The notes under the pieces are model-generated. The model saw only the letters and a program-made list of their open reading frames with translations. It was not told the origin of the DNA and made no database searches. Shown piece after piece: positions 26,078 to 34,688 of a stretch of DNA of 64,000 nucleotides. The position numbers were made by a program, and so were the translations under genes. Where the stretch lies: positions 1-64,000 of the forward strand of contig JAQBVJ010000002.1 of assembly GCA_027623235.1 (NCBI GenBank), read 5' to 3'. Within the stretch, counting starts at the first letter, position 1. Every line of letters begins with the position of its first letter. Source of the DNA: Planctomycetota bacterium. GTDB taxonomy: Bacteria > Planctomycetota > Planctomycetia > Planctomycetales > Planctomycetaceae.

Positions 26078-28174
26078 TCACTGACTCGGCTTGACGTCCA
26101 CGGCATTTTTTCGAGTGTCTGTTGTTGCGGCTTCGCTCGTCTCAGTCTTGCGGTCTGTCGCCTTCCGTGAGTTCTCCAGTACGACACCCTGCGACCCCGT
26201 AATTTTGACGGCTTCGTCCTTGCTGTTATCTGAGAGTGCAACGTTCCCGAAGACGTGAGCGGGAAGTTCAGACTTGTCGACGACGATCGCCGTGCCGAGA
26301 AACTGACTGGCGGTGTTATCGGTCGCTCGAACCTGTTTCGCACCAGAGGCGAAAAGAGCGTGGCGCCAGCGATCACTACGGTTGTCAGAAAACGACACAG
26401 TGGAACCGCCGTGGCCCCACACAGCGAAATTCGGCGGTCCCGGCCCTCCACGAGGTCCGTTGCCCTCGAACCGGTTTCCGGAAATCGTCGCTGTGCCCTC
26501 GACCATCACTCCGGCGACGCCGCCACCGGTGATCGTGTTGTCCATGACGACAGCGGATGACGCTTCACGTATCGCAATCATCGGTGGCATGCCACCGGTC
26601 CGCACCAGTTGGTTCCCTGCGATCCAAGCATCTGATCCGTTGCGGACTCCGATCGCGACGGTCTTATTCTCAAGGCATTTATTGTCAACAATCAGTGCTG
26701 AGGCCATTTCGCGTACGCCGATTCCTGCGGTCAGGTTGTCCCGGCATTCGTTATCAACGATCAGAGCCCGCGCTCCCGTTTGAGTCCCGATGCCGGCCTC
26801 GCCGTTTTTCACACACTGGTTGTTGCGGATCACCGGGAAGGACTGATCCTCGGAACCGATGCCCGCCAGCAGGTTTTCGTAGCAGTCATTACCTTCAATG
26901 ATCGGCCGGGCCCCGGTGCGAGAGCCGATTCCCGCCATCTGATTCCTGTAGCATTTGTTGTCCCGAATCACAGCGACGGCTTCGGTCTCGGTACCGATGC
27001 CGGCCATCACGTTGTCAAAGCACTCGTTGCTGACAATCACCGGTCTTGCCCCAAGCTGAGAGCCGATCCCGGCCATTTTGTTGTCGTGGCAACGATTGTG
27101 GCGGATCACCGGCTCCGCTCCCGTTCGGCAGCCGATTCCTGCCATGCCGTTCTCGTAGCACTCGTTATGCTCGATGAGCGGGCGAGCCTGCGTACGGCAC
27201 CCGATGCCCGCCATGGTGTTTCTGTAGCAACGGTTGCGGCGAATAATCGGCGTCGAGTCCTCTCGCGCTCCGATCCCGGCCATATCGTTGTCGTAGCAGT
27301 CATTGTCCTCGATGACCGGTGACGTCGTCGCTTCCGTGCGAACTCCGATCCCGGCGCGACGGTTGTTGTAGCACTTGTTGCCGCGAACGGTCGGGCATGC
27401 TCCTTCACTGATGCCGATCCCGGCACGCACGTTTTTGTAGCAGGTGTTGTTAAGAACCAGCGGGCTGGCATTTTCGTGTCCAATACCCGCGTAAAAATTC
27501 TCGAAGCAGATGTTTTCCTCGATGATCGCCGTCGAGCCGCGCATAGAGCCGATTCCGCCGCCCATGTTCCGGTAGGTCACGTTTCGGACGATGTGTGGCG
27601 AAACATACTTGCCCGGTGCGCCTGTGATTCCGATGCCTGTGTAGCCAATGTGATGCACGATGTTGTTGATCACGGTGCAGCGTGTGATTCCGAGAACGGC
27701 GATTCCGGCAGTGCCCGGCGCTCCGATCGGTTCCTTCGCCTGCTCCTCACCCTGCGTGGCGTGATGTCGGTTCCAGCTGTCCTCATCGTACTTGCCGACT
27801 CCCGTCACGCTGAAACCGTCAAGCGTCGAGTCCTCGACCATTGTGACGCCCGGAGTTGTTGCGTCTTTGACGTTTCCGTCGATGATCGTCGCCTCAGCAC
27901 GCTTCAGGCCGAGCTTGCCTGCCGAATCATCACCAGCGCTTCTGACCGTGATGCCCGGTTTCAACTGGATGCGTTCTTTGTAGGTCCCAGCGTCAACCAG
28001 AACGACATCGCCCAGGCTGGCTGCGTCGATACCTGCCTGAATCGAGTCGTGGTCCTGGGGCACACGAATCGTGCCGGCAACCGCGTGAGACGTGACCGCA
28101 ATGAAAACCGCCAGTGCGACTGCCGATTGCTGTCGGTACAGGCTCCGACTTTGTGAGCGGTTGGGCGAAGACAT
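26078..28174 (-). CDS. Secreted right-handed beta-helix protein with 23-residue repeats
   Basis: The ATG at 28174 has AGGAA nine bases upstream and opens a signal peptide (about residues 15-35, ending SHAVAG). The frame continues to 28246 but without a better start. TIRVPQDHDSIQAGIDAASLGDVVLVDAGTYKE is the usual N-terminal cap of NosD/pectate-lyase-like beta-helices. About 13 coils of the form AGIG-x5-P-x-I-x2-N-x-CY-x-N follow, each about 23 residues, with Cys or Asn at matching positions. The C-terminal 200 residues continue the helix less regularly and end in a charged tail. Probably a surface or periplasmic carbohydrate-binding or -modifying protein; no catalytic residues can be assigned. 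Confidence 0.88.
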   Translation of the reverse strand: MSSPNRSQSRSLYRQQSAVALAVFIAVTSHAVAGTIRVPQDHDSIQAGIDAASLGDVVLVDAGTYKERIQLKPGITVRSAGDDSAGKLGLKRAEATIIDGNVKDATTPGVTMVEDSTLDGFSVTGVGKYDEDSWNRHHATQGEEQAKEPIGAPGTAGIAVLGITRCTVINNIVHHIGYTGIGITGAPGKYVSPHIVRNVTYRNMGGGIGSMRGSTAIIEENICFENFYAGIGHENASPLVLNNTCYKNVRAGIGISEGACPTVRGNKCYNNRRAGIGVRTEATTSPVIEDNDCYDNDMAGIGAREDSTPIIRRNRCYRNTMAGIGCRTQARPLIEHNECYENGMAGIGCRTGAEPVIRHNRCHDNKMAGIGSQLGARPVIVSNECFDNVMAGIGTETEAVAVIRDNKCYRNQMAGIGSRTGARPIIEGNDCYENLLAGIGSEDQSFPVIRNNQCVKNGEAGIGTQTGARALIVDNECRDNLTAGIGVREMASALIVDNKCLENKTVAIGVRNGSDAWIAGNQLVRTGGMPPMIAIREASSAVVMDNTITGGGVAGVMVEGTATISGNRFEGNGPRGGPGPPNFAVWGHGGSTVSFSDNRSDRWRHALFASGAKQVRATDNTASQFLGTAIVVDKSELPAHVFGNVALSDNSKDEAVKITGSQGVVLENSRKATDRKTETSEAATTDTRKNAVDVKPSQ
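26590..27490. repeat. Tandem 69-bp coding repeats of the beta-helix protein
   Basis: About thirteen consecutive units of 69 bases (one of 75) each encode one 23-residue coil beginning AGIG. Conserved are the AGIG turn, an Asn near the middle and the C-Y/F-x-N end. DNA identity between units is moderate, so the array is old rather than newly expanded. Confidence 0.85.
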
Positions 28175-28814
28175 GATCTGGTTTCCTGCATTGTGGAAAA
28201 ACTGGCGAGTCCGGTCCGGTCGCTGAACGGTGGATCCATCGTTCACAATTCTTCGTTCGACAGCGGGGTTTGGCTCGCGATCATTTTATTCAGGTCATCT
28301 TATTCAACAGCCAGGCAAACTTGCGACGCTCGGTGCCATCCAGCCGTTTCGGCATTCCACACATTTCCGATTCGGCAGGACAACGTCGATACCGCTCTGT
28401 CGGGAGACAAATCGCGGCGCGGCAGGAGCCTCGAATTCTGGGCACGCGGCGTCAGATCGGGAACTTGTTTCGAACCTATTCCTTGATCTTGTGTCCCCTC
28501 CTGCTGGCGAGAGGACCTCACTGGACCGACAGAAGCCCAAGGCTCGTTCGTTCAATCCGCATTCGAGAGGCCGGTTCGTGTCCGGATTTGTCGACGCCGT
28601 CGTGAGGCTCACTCGACCAGAAATACCTGACTGACGACCGCTGCGAAAGGACGCGGCTCGATTGTGTTTCCACGACTGTCGACGTGCAGTTGTTGAGGCA
28701 TCTGGACTCTCCGTTGTACCTGTGTCGGGTTTGGATCAAAATGGCCATCCCACCGGATTTCCTTCCCTCCCGACGCTCGCCGTTTCGGCTTGCTGCCCAC
28801 TCCGCGACATTCCC
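28175..28814. other. Intergenic region between divergent genes
   Basis: Holds the promoters of the beta-helix gene (minus) and the DUF1592 gene (plus). A 30-codon minus-strand open frame (28609-28701, GGAGAG just upstream of its ATG) is the only candidate small gene; I have no homology support. The plus-strand frame of the DUF1592 gene is open back to 28662, but its signal peptide begins at 28815. Confidence 0.45.
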
Positions 28815-31157
28815 ATGCAGTATGTTCCTCAACCTGTCGGTTCGGTCAGACTCTGTGTGCTGACATTTGGCGTATGGCTCGCGCTGGGTGTGCCGCTTGC
28901 CGCTCAGGACTCAGCTCAGCGGAATCAGGGGCAGGCGATCTATGCGAAAAGCTGTGCCGGGTGCCATGGAGATCAGGGACAGGGCGTCAAAGGGACTCAC
29001 GAGGACCCGCTGACTGGCGATCGGTCGGTCGTTGAGCTGGCAGATCTGATCGATCGAACGATGCCGGAGGGAGAACCGGACAAATGCACTGGTGAGGAAG
29101 CCTCAGCTGTCGCGGCTTTTCTTCACAACGCTTTTTACAGCGAAGCTGCCCGAATTCGGAACGATCCGCCGCGCATCCGGCTGACTCGTCTGACGGGCAC
29201 GCAGCTCCGGCAGAGTCTCGCGGATCTTTATGGACACTTCGCCGGGTCCGCCTCGTCGACGACCGAACGCGGTCTGAAAGGCGAGTACTTCACCGGTTCC
29301 CGCCCGAACAACGACAAACGGAAAATCGAGCGTGTCGACTCGACGATCGACTTCGACTGGAAGCAGGACGGACCCGGCGAAGGCGTCGATGCGAAAGACT
29401 TTTCGATTCGCTGGCGCGGCGGACTGAAGGTGCTGGAATCGGGCCGCTATGAAATTGTTGTCCGATCCAGCTGTGCATTCCTCTGCGGGCTCGGGCGCAA
29501 CGAACGGGAATTCATCAACAATCGCGTGCAATCAGGCGACAGGACTGAGTTTCGAAAATCGGTCACATTGACCGCCGGTCGCGTCTACCCGATTCAGATC
29601 GAGCTTTACCAGCGAAAGCGAAAGACCGAGCAGCCGCCTGCGACGATTTCGCTCAGTTGGGTGCCGCCACACAGCACCGAAGTCCTCATTCCGGAACGGA
29701 GCCTCGTCCCCGTTTACGTGCCGCCAGCGTTTTCTTTGCAGACAAAGCTTCCGCCGGACGACCGCAGTTACGGCTTCGAAAGAGGACTGGCCATCGATCG
29801 GCAGTGGGACGAATCGACGACAGCGAGTGCCGCTGAGTTTGCTCAGATGGCCGTCGATGAACTCTGGCCGATCTATCGGCAGCGTCACAAAAATGACTCG
29901 GACGAAAATCGAGCCAGGCTTCGAGGCTTCCTCACCGAACTGGTTGAAACGGCCTTTCGCGGTCCGCTGGATGAGTCCTCGCGGCAATTCTATATCGACG
30001 CGCAAATGGCACAGGCAGAAGGCGATGCCGAAGCGACAAAACGCTGCCTGCTGGTGACTTTGAAGTCGCCACGATTTCTTTACCCGGCTCTCGATCAGGA
30101 CCGGTCCACGTCGCAACGGGCCGCCAATCGACTGGCGCTGACGCTGTTTGACTCGCTGCCGTCTGATGAGTGGCTGATCCGACTCGCTCGGGAAGACAAG
30201 CTGCAGACGGCCGATCAGATTCGTCAGGCCGCTCAAAGGATGCTGGATGATGACCGGGCGCACGGGAAGATTCGGGAGTTCATGTCTGAGTGGCTCAACC
30301 TCAGTCATTTCACGGACCTCGTAAAGAGCGGCGAGAAGTTTCCTGGATTCACACCGGAGATTGTGGCCGACCTGAAAGCGTCTCTCGACGCGTCGATTGA
30401 CGAAATTGTCCGGAGTGATTCGAGCGATTTCCGTCAGCTGTTTCTGTCGACTCGCCTCTACACGACGCCTCGATTGCAGCAGTACTACGGAGCCGAGTGG
30501 AAGCCCGCAGACTCGTCCAGCGGACTCTCTCAAAGCGGGACCGATTTGAAAAACAGCGCTGGACTGCTGTCGCATCCGTACCTGATGAGCGGACTGGCCT
30601 ATCAGGATTCAACCTCGCCAATTCATCGAGGGGTCTTTCTGATTCGCAACGTACTTGGCCGAACGCTGAATCCGCCGAAGGAAGCGTTCACACCGCTCAG
30701 TCCGGATCTGCATCCAGATCTGACGACTCGGCAGCGAATCGAAAAACAGACCAGCCCGAACAGTTGTCAGACCTGTCATCTGAAAATCAACGGGCTGGGA
30801 TTCGCTCTGGAGAACTTCGACGCCGATGGTCGATTTCGAGAGAAGGAAAGCGACCGGACGATCGATGCCACCGGTCATTACGTGACTCGCGAGGGACAGC
30901 CGAAGTCGTTCCGAGGGGCATCTGAGCTGGCTGGGTTTCTCGCCAGTAGTCATGATGTGCATCGAGCTTTCGTGAATCGCGCATTTCAACATTTCGTCAA
31001 ACAACCGGTGGCCGCCTACGGCCTCGATCAGCTTGATGAGCTCACCGGGAATTTTCAGAGAGACGGTTTCCATATTCGCAGGCTGCTGGTGGAAATCGCC
31101 ACAATCGCCGCGACACAAACAGAGTCCTCGCCGACAAAAGGCCAGAAAAATGACTGA
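28815..31157 (+). CDS. DUF1592/DUF1588/DUF1585 protein with cytochrome c and PA14 domains
   Basis: From the ATG at 28815 (signal peptide to about residue 31) the 780-residue product shows, in order: a cytochrome c-like domain with CAGCH (47-51), a PA14-type domain beginning [12 protein letters not shown] (about 140-265), and the DUF1592, DUF1588 and DUF1585 blocks, including [22 protein letters not shown] and a second CxxCH in [12 protein letters not shown]. This is the common planctomycete architecture for an exported c-type cytochrome protein of unknown substrate. Its end overlaps the DUF1552 start by eight bases, so both are translated from one message. The start lacks a good Shine-Dalgarno sequence. 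Confidence 0.9.
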   Translation: MQYVPQPVGSVRLCVLTFGVWLALGVPLAAQDSAQRNQGQAIYAKSCAGCHGDQGQGVKGTHEDPLTGDRSVVELADLIDRTMPEGEPDKCTGEEASAVAAFLHNAFYSEAARIRNDPPRIRLTRLTGTQLRQSLADLYGHFAGSASSTTERGLKGEYFTGSRPNNDKRKIERVDSTIDFDWKQDGPGEGVDAKDFSIRWRGGLKVLESGRYEIVVRSSCAFLCGLGRNEREFINNRVQSGDRTEFRKSVTLTAGRVYPIQIELYQRKRKTEQPPATISLSWVPPHSTEVLIPERSLVPVYVPPAFSLQTKLPPDDRSYGFERGLAIDRQWDESTTASAAEFAQMAVDELWPIYRQRHKNDSDENRARLRGFLTELVETAFRGPLDESSRQFYIDAQMAQAEGDAEATKRCLLVTLKSPRFLYPALDQDRSTSQRAANRLALTLFDSLPSDEWLIRLAREDKLQTADQIRQAAQRMLDDDRAHGKIREFMSEWLNLSHFTDLVKSGEKFPGFTPEIVADLKASLDASIDEIVRSDSSDFRQLFLSTRLYTTPRLQQYYGAEWKPADSSSGLSQSGTDLKNSAGLLSHPYLMSGLAYQDSTSPIHRGVFLIRNVLGRTLNPPKEAFTPLSPDLHPDLTTRQRIEKQTSPNSCQTCHLKINGLGFALENFDADGRFREKESDRTIDATGHYVTREGQPKSFRGASELAGFLASSHDVHRAFVNRAFQHFVKQPVAAYGLDQLDELTGNFQRDGFHIRRLLVEIATIAATQTESSPTKGQKND

Positions 31158-32490
31158 GTACGCATCACGACGTGAATTTCTGCGTCAGGCTGGCTTGAGT
31201 GCCGCCGGGATCAACCTGGCTCTGGGGCTGCCGAGCCTGACTCGGGCGGCGGATTCCGGGGCGTCCCGCAAGCAGCGACTTGTGTTCGTCTTCAGCCCGA
31301 ACGGTGTCATCCCCGATCACTTCTGGCCGGACGCGCAGAGCGAGCAGTTTGAACTCACCCGCATCCTGAAGCCGCTTGAGAAATTCAAAGATCAGACGCT
31401 GACGCTGCACGGCGTGTGCAACAAGATTCGCGGCGACGGCGACGGTCACATGCGAGGGATCGGCTGTCTGCTCACGGGAATCGAGCTTTATCCTGGTGAC
31501 ATCCAGGGCGGCTCGGACACGCCGGCGGGCTGGTCGAAGGGCATCTCAGTCGATCAGTATCTCAAGGATCAACTGCAGGCCGACCCGCGTACGCAGACTC
31601 GGTTCGGCTCACTGGAATTCGGAGCGATGGTGCCGGACCGGGCAGATACCTGGACTCGCATGTCGTACTCGGGACCGAACCAGCCGGTCGCTCCGATCGA
31701 CGATCCGTATCAGATGTTCGACAAACTCTACGGCCAGGCCAGGAACCGGAAAGTCCTCGCCAGCGTGCTGGATGGACTCAAAGAAGATTTCAGTCGGCTC
31801 GAAAAGATGATCGGCAGTGAGGATCGACGCATCCTGCAGGAACATCTCGCCCTGATTCGTGACGTCGAAAAAGAATTGAAGTCTGATTCAGCTCTCAGTG
31901 CGAAACAGTCAGGCGTCGGGCACCCGATTCCGGTGCTGACGCCGAATGTCGAAGACCAGAACGACAACATGCCCGAGGTCTGCCGGATGCAGCTTGAGTT
32001 GATGGTCAACAGCTTTGTCGCTGACTTCACGCGCATCGCGTCATTTCAGATTACGAACAGTGTGGGGCAACCTCGCATGAAGTGGCTGGGAATTGACGAG
32101 GGCCACCACTCGCTGTCACACGAACCGGACAGCAACAAAGACGCCTACGAAAAGCTCATCAAGATCAACACTTGGTACTGCGAGCAGGTGGCTCATCTGG
32201 CAAATCGACTGGCCGAGACTCCTGAACCGGGCGGCGACGGCTCTCTCCTCGACAATACGACGATCGTGTGGACGAACGAGCTTGGCAAAGGAAACTCTCA
32301 CACCCGAAACAATATCCCGTTCGTGATGGTTGGCGGCGGTCTCGGGTGGCGCACCGGGCGAGCACTCGACTTTAAGAACGTGGCGCACAACCGCCTGTTG
32401 ATGAGCTTCTGCGAATCGATGGGGCATCCGGTCGAGTCATTCGGGAACCCGGATCATTCGCGTGGCGGCACGCTGCCGGAACTCGTCTGA
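31150..32490 (+). CDS. DUF1552 family protein (Tat signal)
   Basis: The 446-residue product starts with a twin-arginine signal ([25 protein letters not shown]) and matches DUF1552 (PF07586): [51 protein letters not shown] and [22 protein letters not shown]1552 and DUF1592 genes occur as pairs throughout planctomycetes; here the reading frames overlap by eight bases. Its activity is unknown; the fold is thought to be related to sulfatase/phosphatase. It is followed by the broken sigma factor gene after about 105 bases. Confidence 0.92.
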   Translation: MTEYASRREFLRQAGLSAAGINLALGLPSLTRAADSGASRKQRLVFVFSPNGVIPDHFWPDAQSEQFELTRILKPLEKFKDQTLTLHGVCNKIRGDGDGHMRGIGCLLTGIELYPGDIQGGSDTPAGWSKGISVDQYLKDQLQADPRTQTRFGSLEFGAMVPDRADTWTRMSYSGPNQPVAPIDDPYQMFDKLYGQARNRKVLASVLDGLKEDFSRLEKMIGSEDRRILQEHLALIRDVEKELKSDSALSAKQSGVGHPIPVLTPNVEDQNDNMPEVCRMQLELMVNSFVADFTRIASFQITNSVGQPRMKWLGIDEGHHSLSHEPDSNKDAYEKLIKINTWYCEQVAHLANRLAETPEPGGDGSLLDNTTIVWTNELGKGNSHTRNNIPFVMVGGGLGWRTGRALDFKNVAHNRLLMSFCESMGHPVESFGNPDHSRGGTLPELV

Positions 32491-32596
32491 CGGACACGGG
32501 GAGAATCCCGGCTCAAGCGGCAGGCTCTTTGCTGAGCGAGGTGTGATCATGGATGATCCGCCGTCACGACCCGTACTGACTGTGGAGCGAACGCCA

Positions 32597-33184
32597 ATGA
32601 ACACAGTCGAAGCCACTCGAACCAGCCTGCTTGTCCGGATTCGTGATTTCCGGGATGAGCTGGCCTGGGGGGAATTTGCAAAACTTTACACTCCGCTGAT
32701 TTACCGGTTCGCTCGGAGCAGCGGCCTGCAGGATGCGGACGCGTCACTCGTCACGCAGGATGTGCTCGTCACAGTGGCGAGGACGATTCACCGATTCGAA
32801 TACAACCGACAGAACGGGTCGTTTCGCGGCTGGTTAAAGGTCGTGACGCGGTCGAGGCTGAGTGACTTTCTGCAGGCGCAGGGACGTCACGTTCCGGGGA
32901 GCGGCGACACGGGAATGCTGGCCGTGATCGGCGAGCAGCCGGATCCGAGCCAGCCGGACCTCTGGGAACGCGAGTAACGGCGCAGCCTGTTCGAGTGGGC
33001 TGTCGACCGAATTCGAAGCGACTTCGAGGACTCCACCTGGCAGGCCTTCTGGCAGACATCGGTCGACGGTCGCGATGCCGCATCCGTTGCCGAAGAAACC
33101 GGGCTGTCCGTCGGAGCCGTCTACATCGCCCGCAGTCGAGTGCTCGCGCGGTTGAGGAACGAAATTGAAACGGTCGATCAGTGA
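32597..33184 (+). pseudogene. RNA polymerase sigma factor (ECF type), interrupted by an in-frame TAA
   Basis: Frame +2 from the ATG at 32597 gives a sigma region 2 (WGEFAKLYTPLIYRFARSSGLQDADASLVTQDVLVTVAR, then FRGWLKVVTRSRLSDFL). A TAA at 32975-32977 follows LWERE. The same frame then stays open for 68 more codons and encodes the missing region 4 with its helix-turn-helix (WQAFWQTSVDGRDAASVAEETGLSVGAVYIARSRVLARL) up to a TGA at 33182. In related planctomycete sigma factors the motif is usually LWEREYRR, so one Tyr codon appears to have become a stop. The gene was probably the regulator of the adjacent kinase gene. Sequencing error or readthrough cannot be excluded. Confidence 0.85.
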
Positions 33185-33228
33185 CGAAACGAAACGTGGC
33201 AGTCTGAATTTTCTAACCCGAAGAGGTT

Positions 33229-33801
33229 GTGGAAAATCGGAACTTGAACCAGATGCGAACAGTCATGGTTGCTCAGTCCTTTTGTCCCGAGCCGGATTTG
33301 ATTCGTGATCTGCTTTGCGGCGATCTGCCCGAGTGCGAGCAGGACGAAATGGGCTCGCACCTGGAAGTCTGCTCAAAATGTCGACAGCATTTTGAGGCCG
33401 AAGCGTCCGGGCCGGAATTCTTCGGCGACGCGGTACGGCTCAAGACTGACAGCGGATGGGAAAACGAAACAGCGTCGCTGGAGCGGCTTATGAGAGACAT
33501 CCCGCAGCAGCTCAGCAGTGTCGCCGATGCGGCGTCGATCGAGTCCTGGTCGACTGAGGCCGTTGCCGATTTTCTTGAGCCCTCGGACGAACCTGGTCAT
33601 CTCGGACGGCTGGGCTCTTACGAAATTGTCGAGGTCATCGGTCGAGGCGGAATGGGGATCGTTCGAGCCGATCGGCCTGGCGATTCCGAAATGGTCGAAA
33701 TGGGAGGGCCGGGTGAAGAGAAAACTCGTCAACCGTCACTTGACGGCGTCGTGTTCATCCTGCCTCAAAACATACGCCGTTTTCACAGCGGACAACACAC
33801 A
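33229..33801 (+). pseudogene. Remnant of zinc-finger/Ser-Thr protein kinase, ends after glycine-rich loop
   Basis: The 5' part encodes an anti-sigma-type zinc finger (CPEPDLIRDLLCGDLPECEQDE...HLEVCSKCRQHFE) followed by the start of a Hanks-type kinase: LGRLGSYEIVEVIGRGGMGIV (about residues 130-150). Directly after this loop the similarity stops; the Lys of VAIK, the HRD and DFG motifs are all missing. The frame goes on to 33993 with unrelated residues. I infer a deletion that removed almost the whole kinase domain and joined the rest to another coding sequence. In planctomycetes such zinc-finger kinases often follow an ECF sigma factor gene, as here. Confidence 0.75.
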
Positions 33802-34576
33802 CACACGGTCCCGGCGGTGAGCACACATTCGAAGCCGTCCCGTCTCAGTTGTGGGGGCAAAGCTGCACGAGCGCGATTCGCGACGGCGGTCAGATGCAGT
33901 TCGTCGTTCACCGACGTTTTCACGATGTCGGTCAGCAACGGCTGTGGCTGCTCATCTGCGAGTCCGACTGGGAGACTGGGAGACTGGACCTGATGACGAC
34001 GGCGTCGCGTTTGACACTCCAGAGTCGCTCAGTAAAAACGGCTGGCACAAATGGCGGACCATCACGAGCCACCCTCTGACGGACCGAAAAAGGACTGAGA
34101 GTCTGGACTGGTCGATTTACTACTGTGATGCCGCGCACGGCACGCAGTTTACGATCCGGACAAATTCACGCCGCACTCCCCTGCTCGTCTGGGGCTCGAT
34201 CGCTCTGGACGGCCTCATTATCGACACGACGTGGGATCAAAGAGTTGCCACGTTCAACGACGGTGCCAGCGTGCCGCTTGGCAAAGGTCATCACATCTTT
34301 TCCAGGGTGCCCGACTTTCTGAAAGGACGCCTCTATACGCAGCGGAACGGTTACGTTGGGATCGCGCGGTTTGGCGTAACCAAGCCGCAGCGAGTGACAA
34401 TCGGCCTTTACGACTGGAAGCACACCAGCGATGGCAACGCGTCCGGGGGATGGCAGGAAGAGTTAACAACGCCAGCCGGGCTGGAAGAAGACGGTTGGGT
34501 CTCTACCACTCAGCTGCACGCTGAGCACTCCAACGAAGCACTTAAAAGGAGCCACCTGGTACTTTTACTCGCGTGA
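33750..34576 (+). pseudogene. Frameshifted coding remnant (repeat protein N-terminal part)
   Basis: Coding-like sequence changes frame at least three times. SCLKTYAVFTADNTHT (frame 2) jumps to GPGGEHTFEAVPSQLWG and RDGGQMQFVVHRRFHD (frame 0) across a run of AC dinucleotides near 33790-33803. At 33967-33983 the 8-base unit gactggga is duplicated, shifting ICESDWETG from frame 0 to frame 2 where it continues as PDDDGVAFDTPESLSKNGWHKWRT. Near 34541 a run of four A again shifts to frame 0, where KGATWYFYSRDCKAGETFAIRN follows. Two similar modules (WSIYYCDAAHGTQFTIR and WYFYSRDCKAGETFAIR) are visible. The family is not recognised. Confidence 0.68.
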
Positions 34577-34688
34577 CTGCAAAGCCGGCGAGACTTTCGC
34601 CATCCGCAATCACAAGTACCAGGCGCCGATCATTCTCAGTCAGCGTGCAAACATCCAGAACGCTCCACTGCCAGAGACACCGATCGCG

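Noticed and set aside
25759-26451. 230-residue minus-strand open frame across the PARP-finger and beta-helix genes
   Set aside because: It overlaps both well-supported genes in a different frame and has shadow-like composition.
26590-27490. CRISPR-like periodicity of about 69 bases
   Set aside because: The periodic sequence is a coding repeat in frame with a beta-helix protein; there are no identical repeats with variable spacers.
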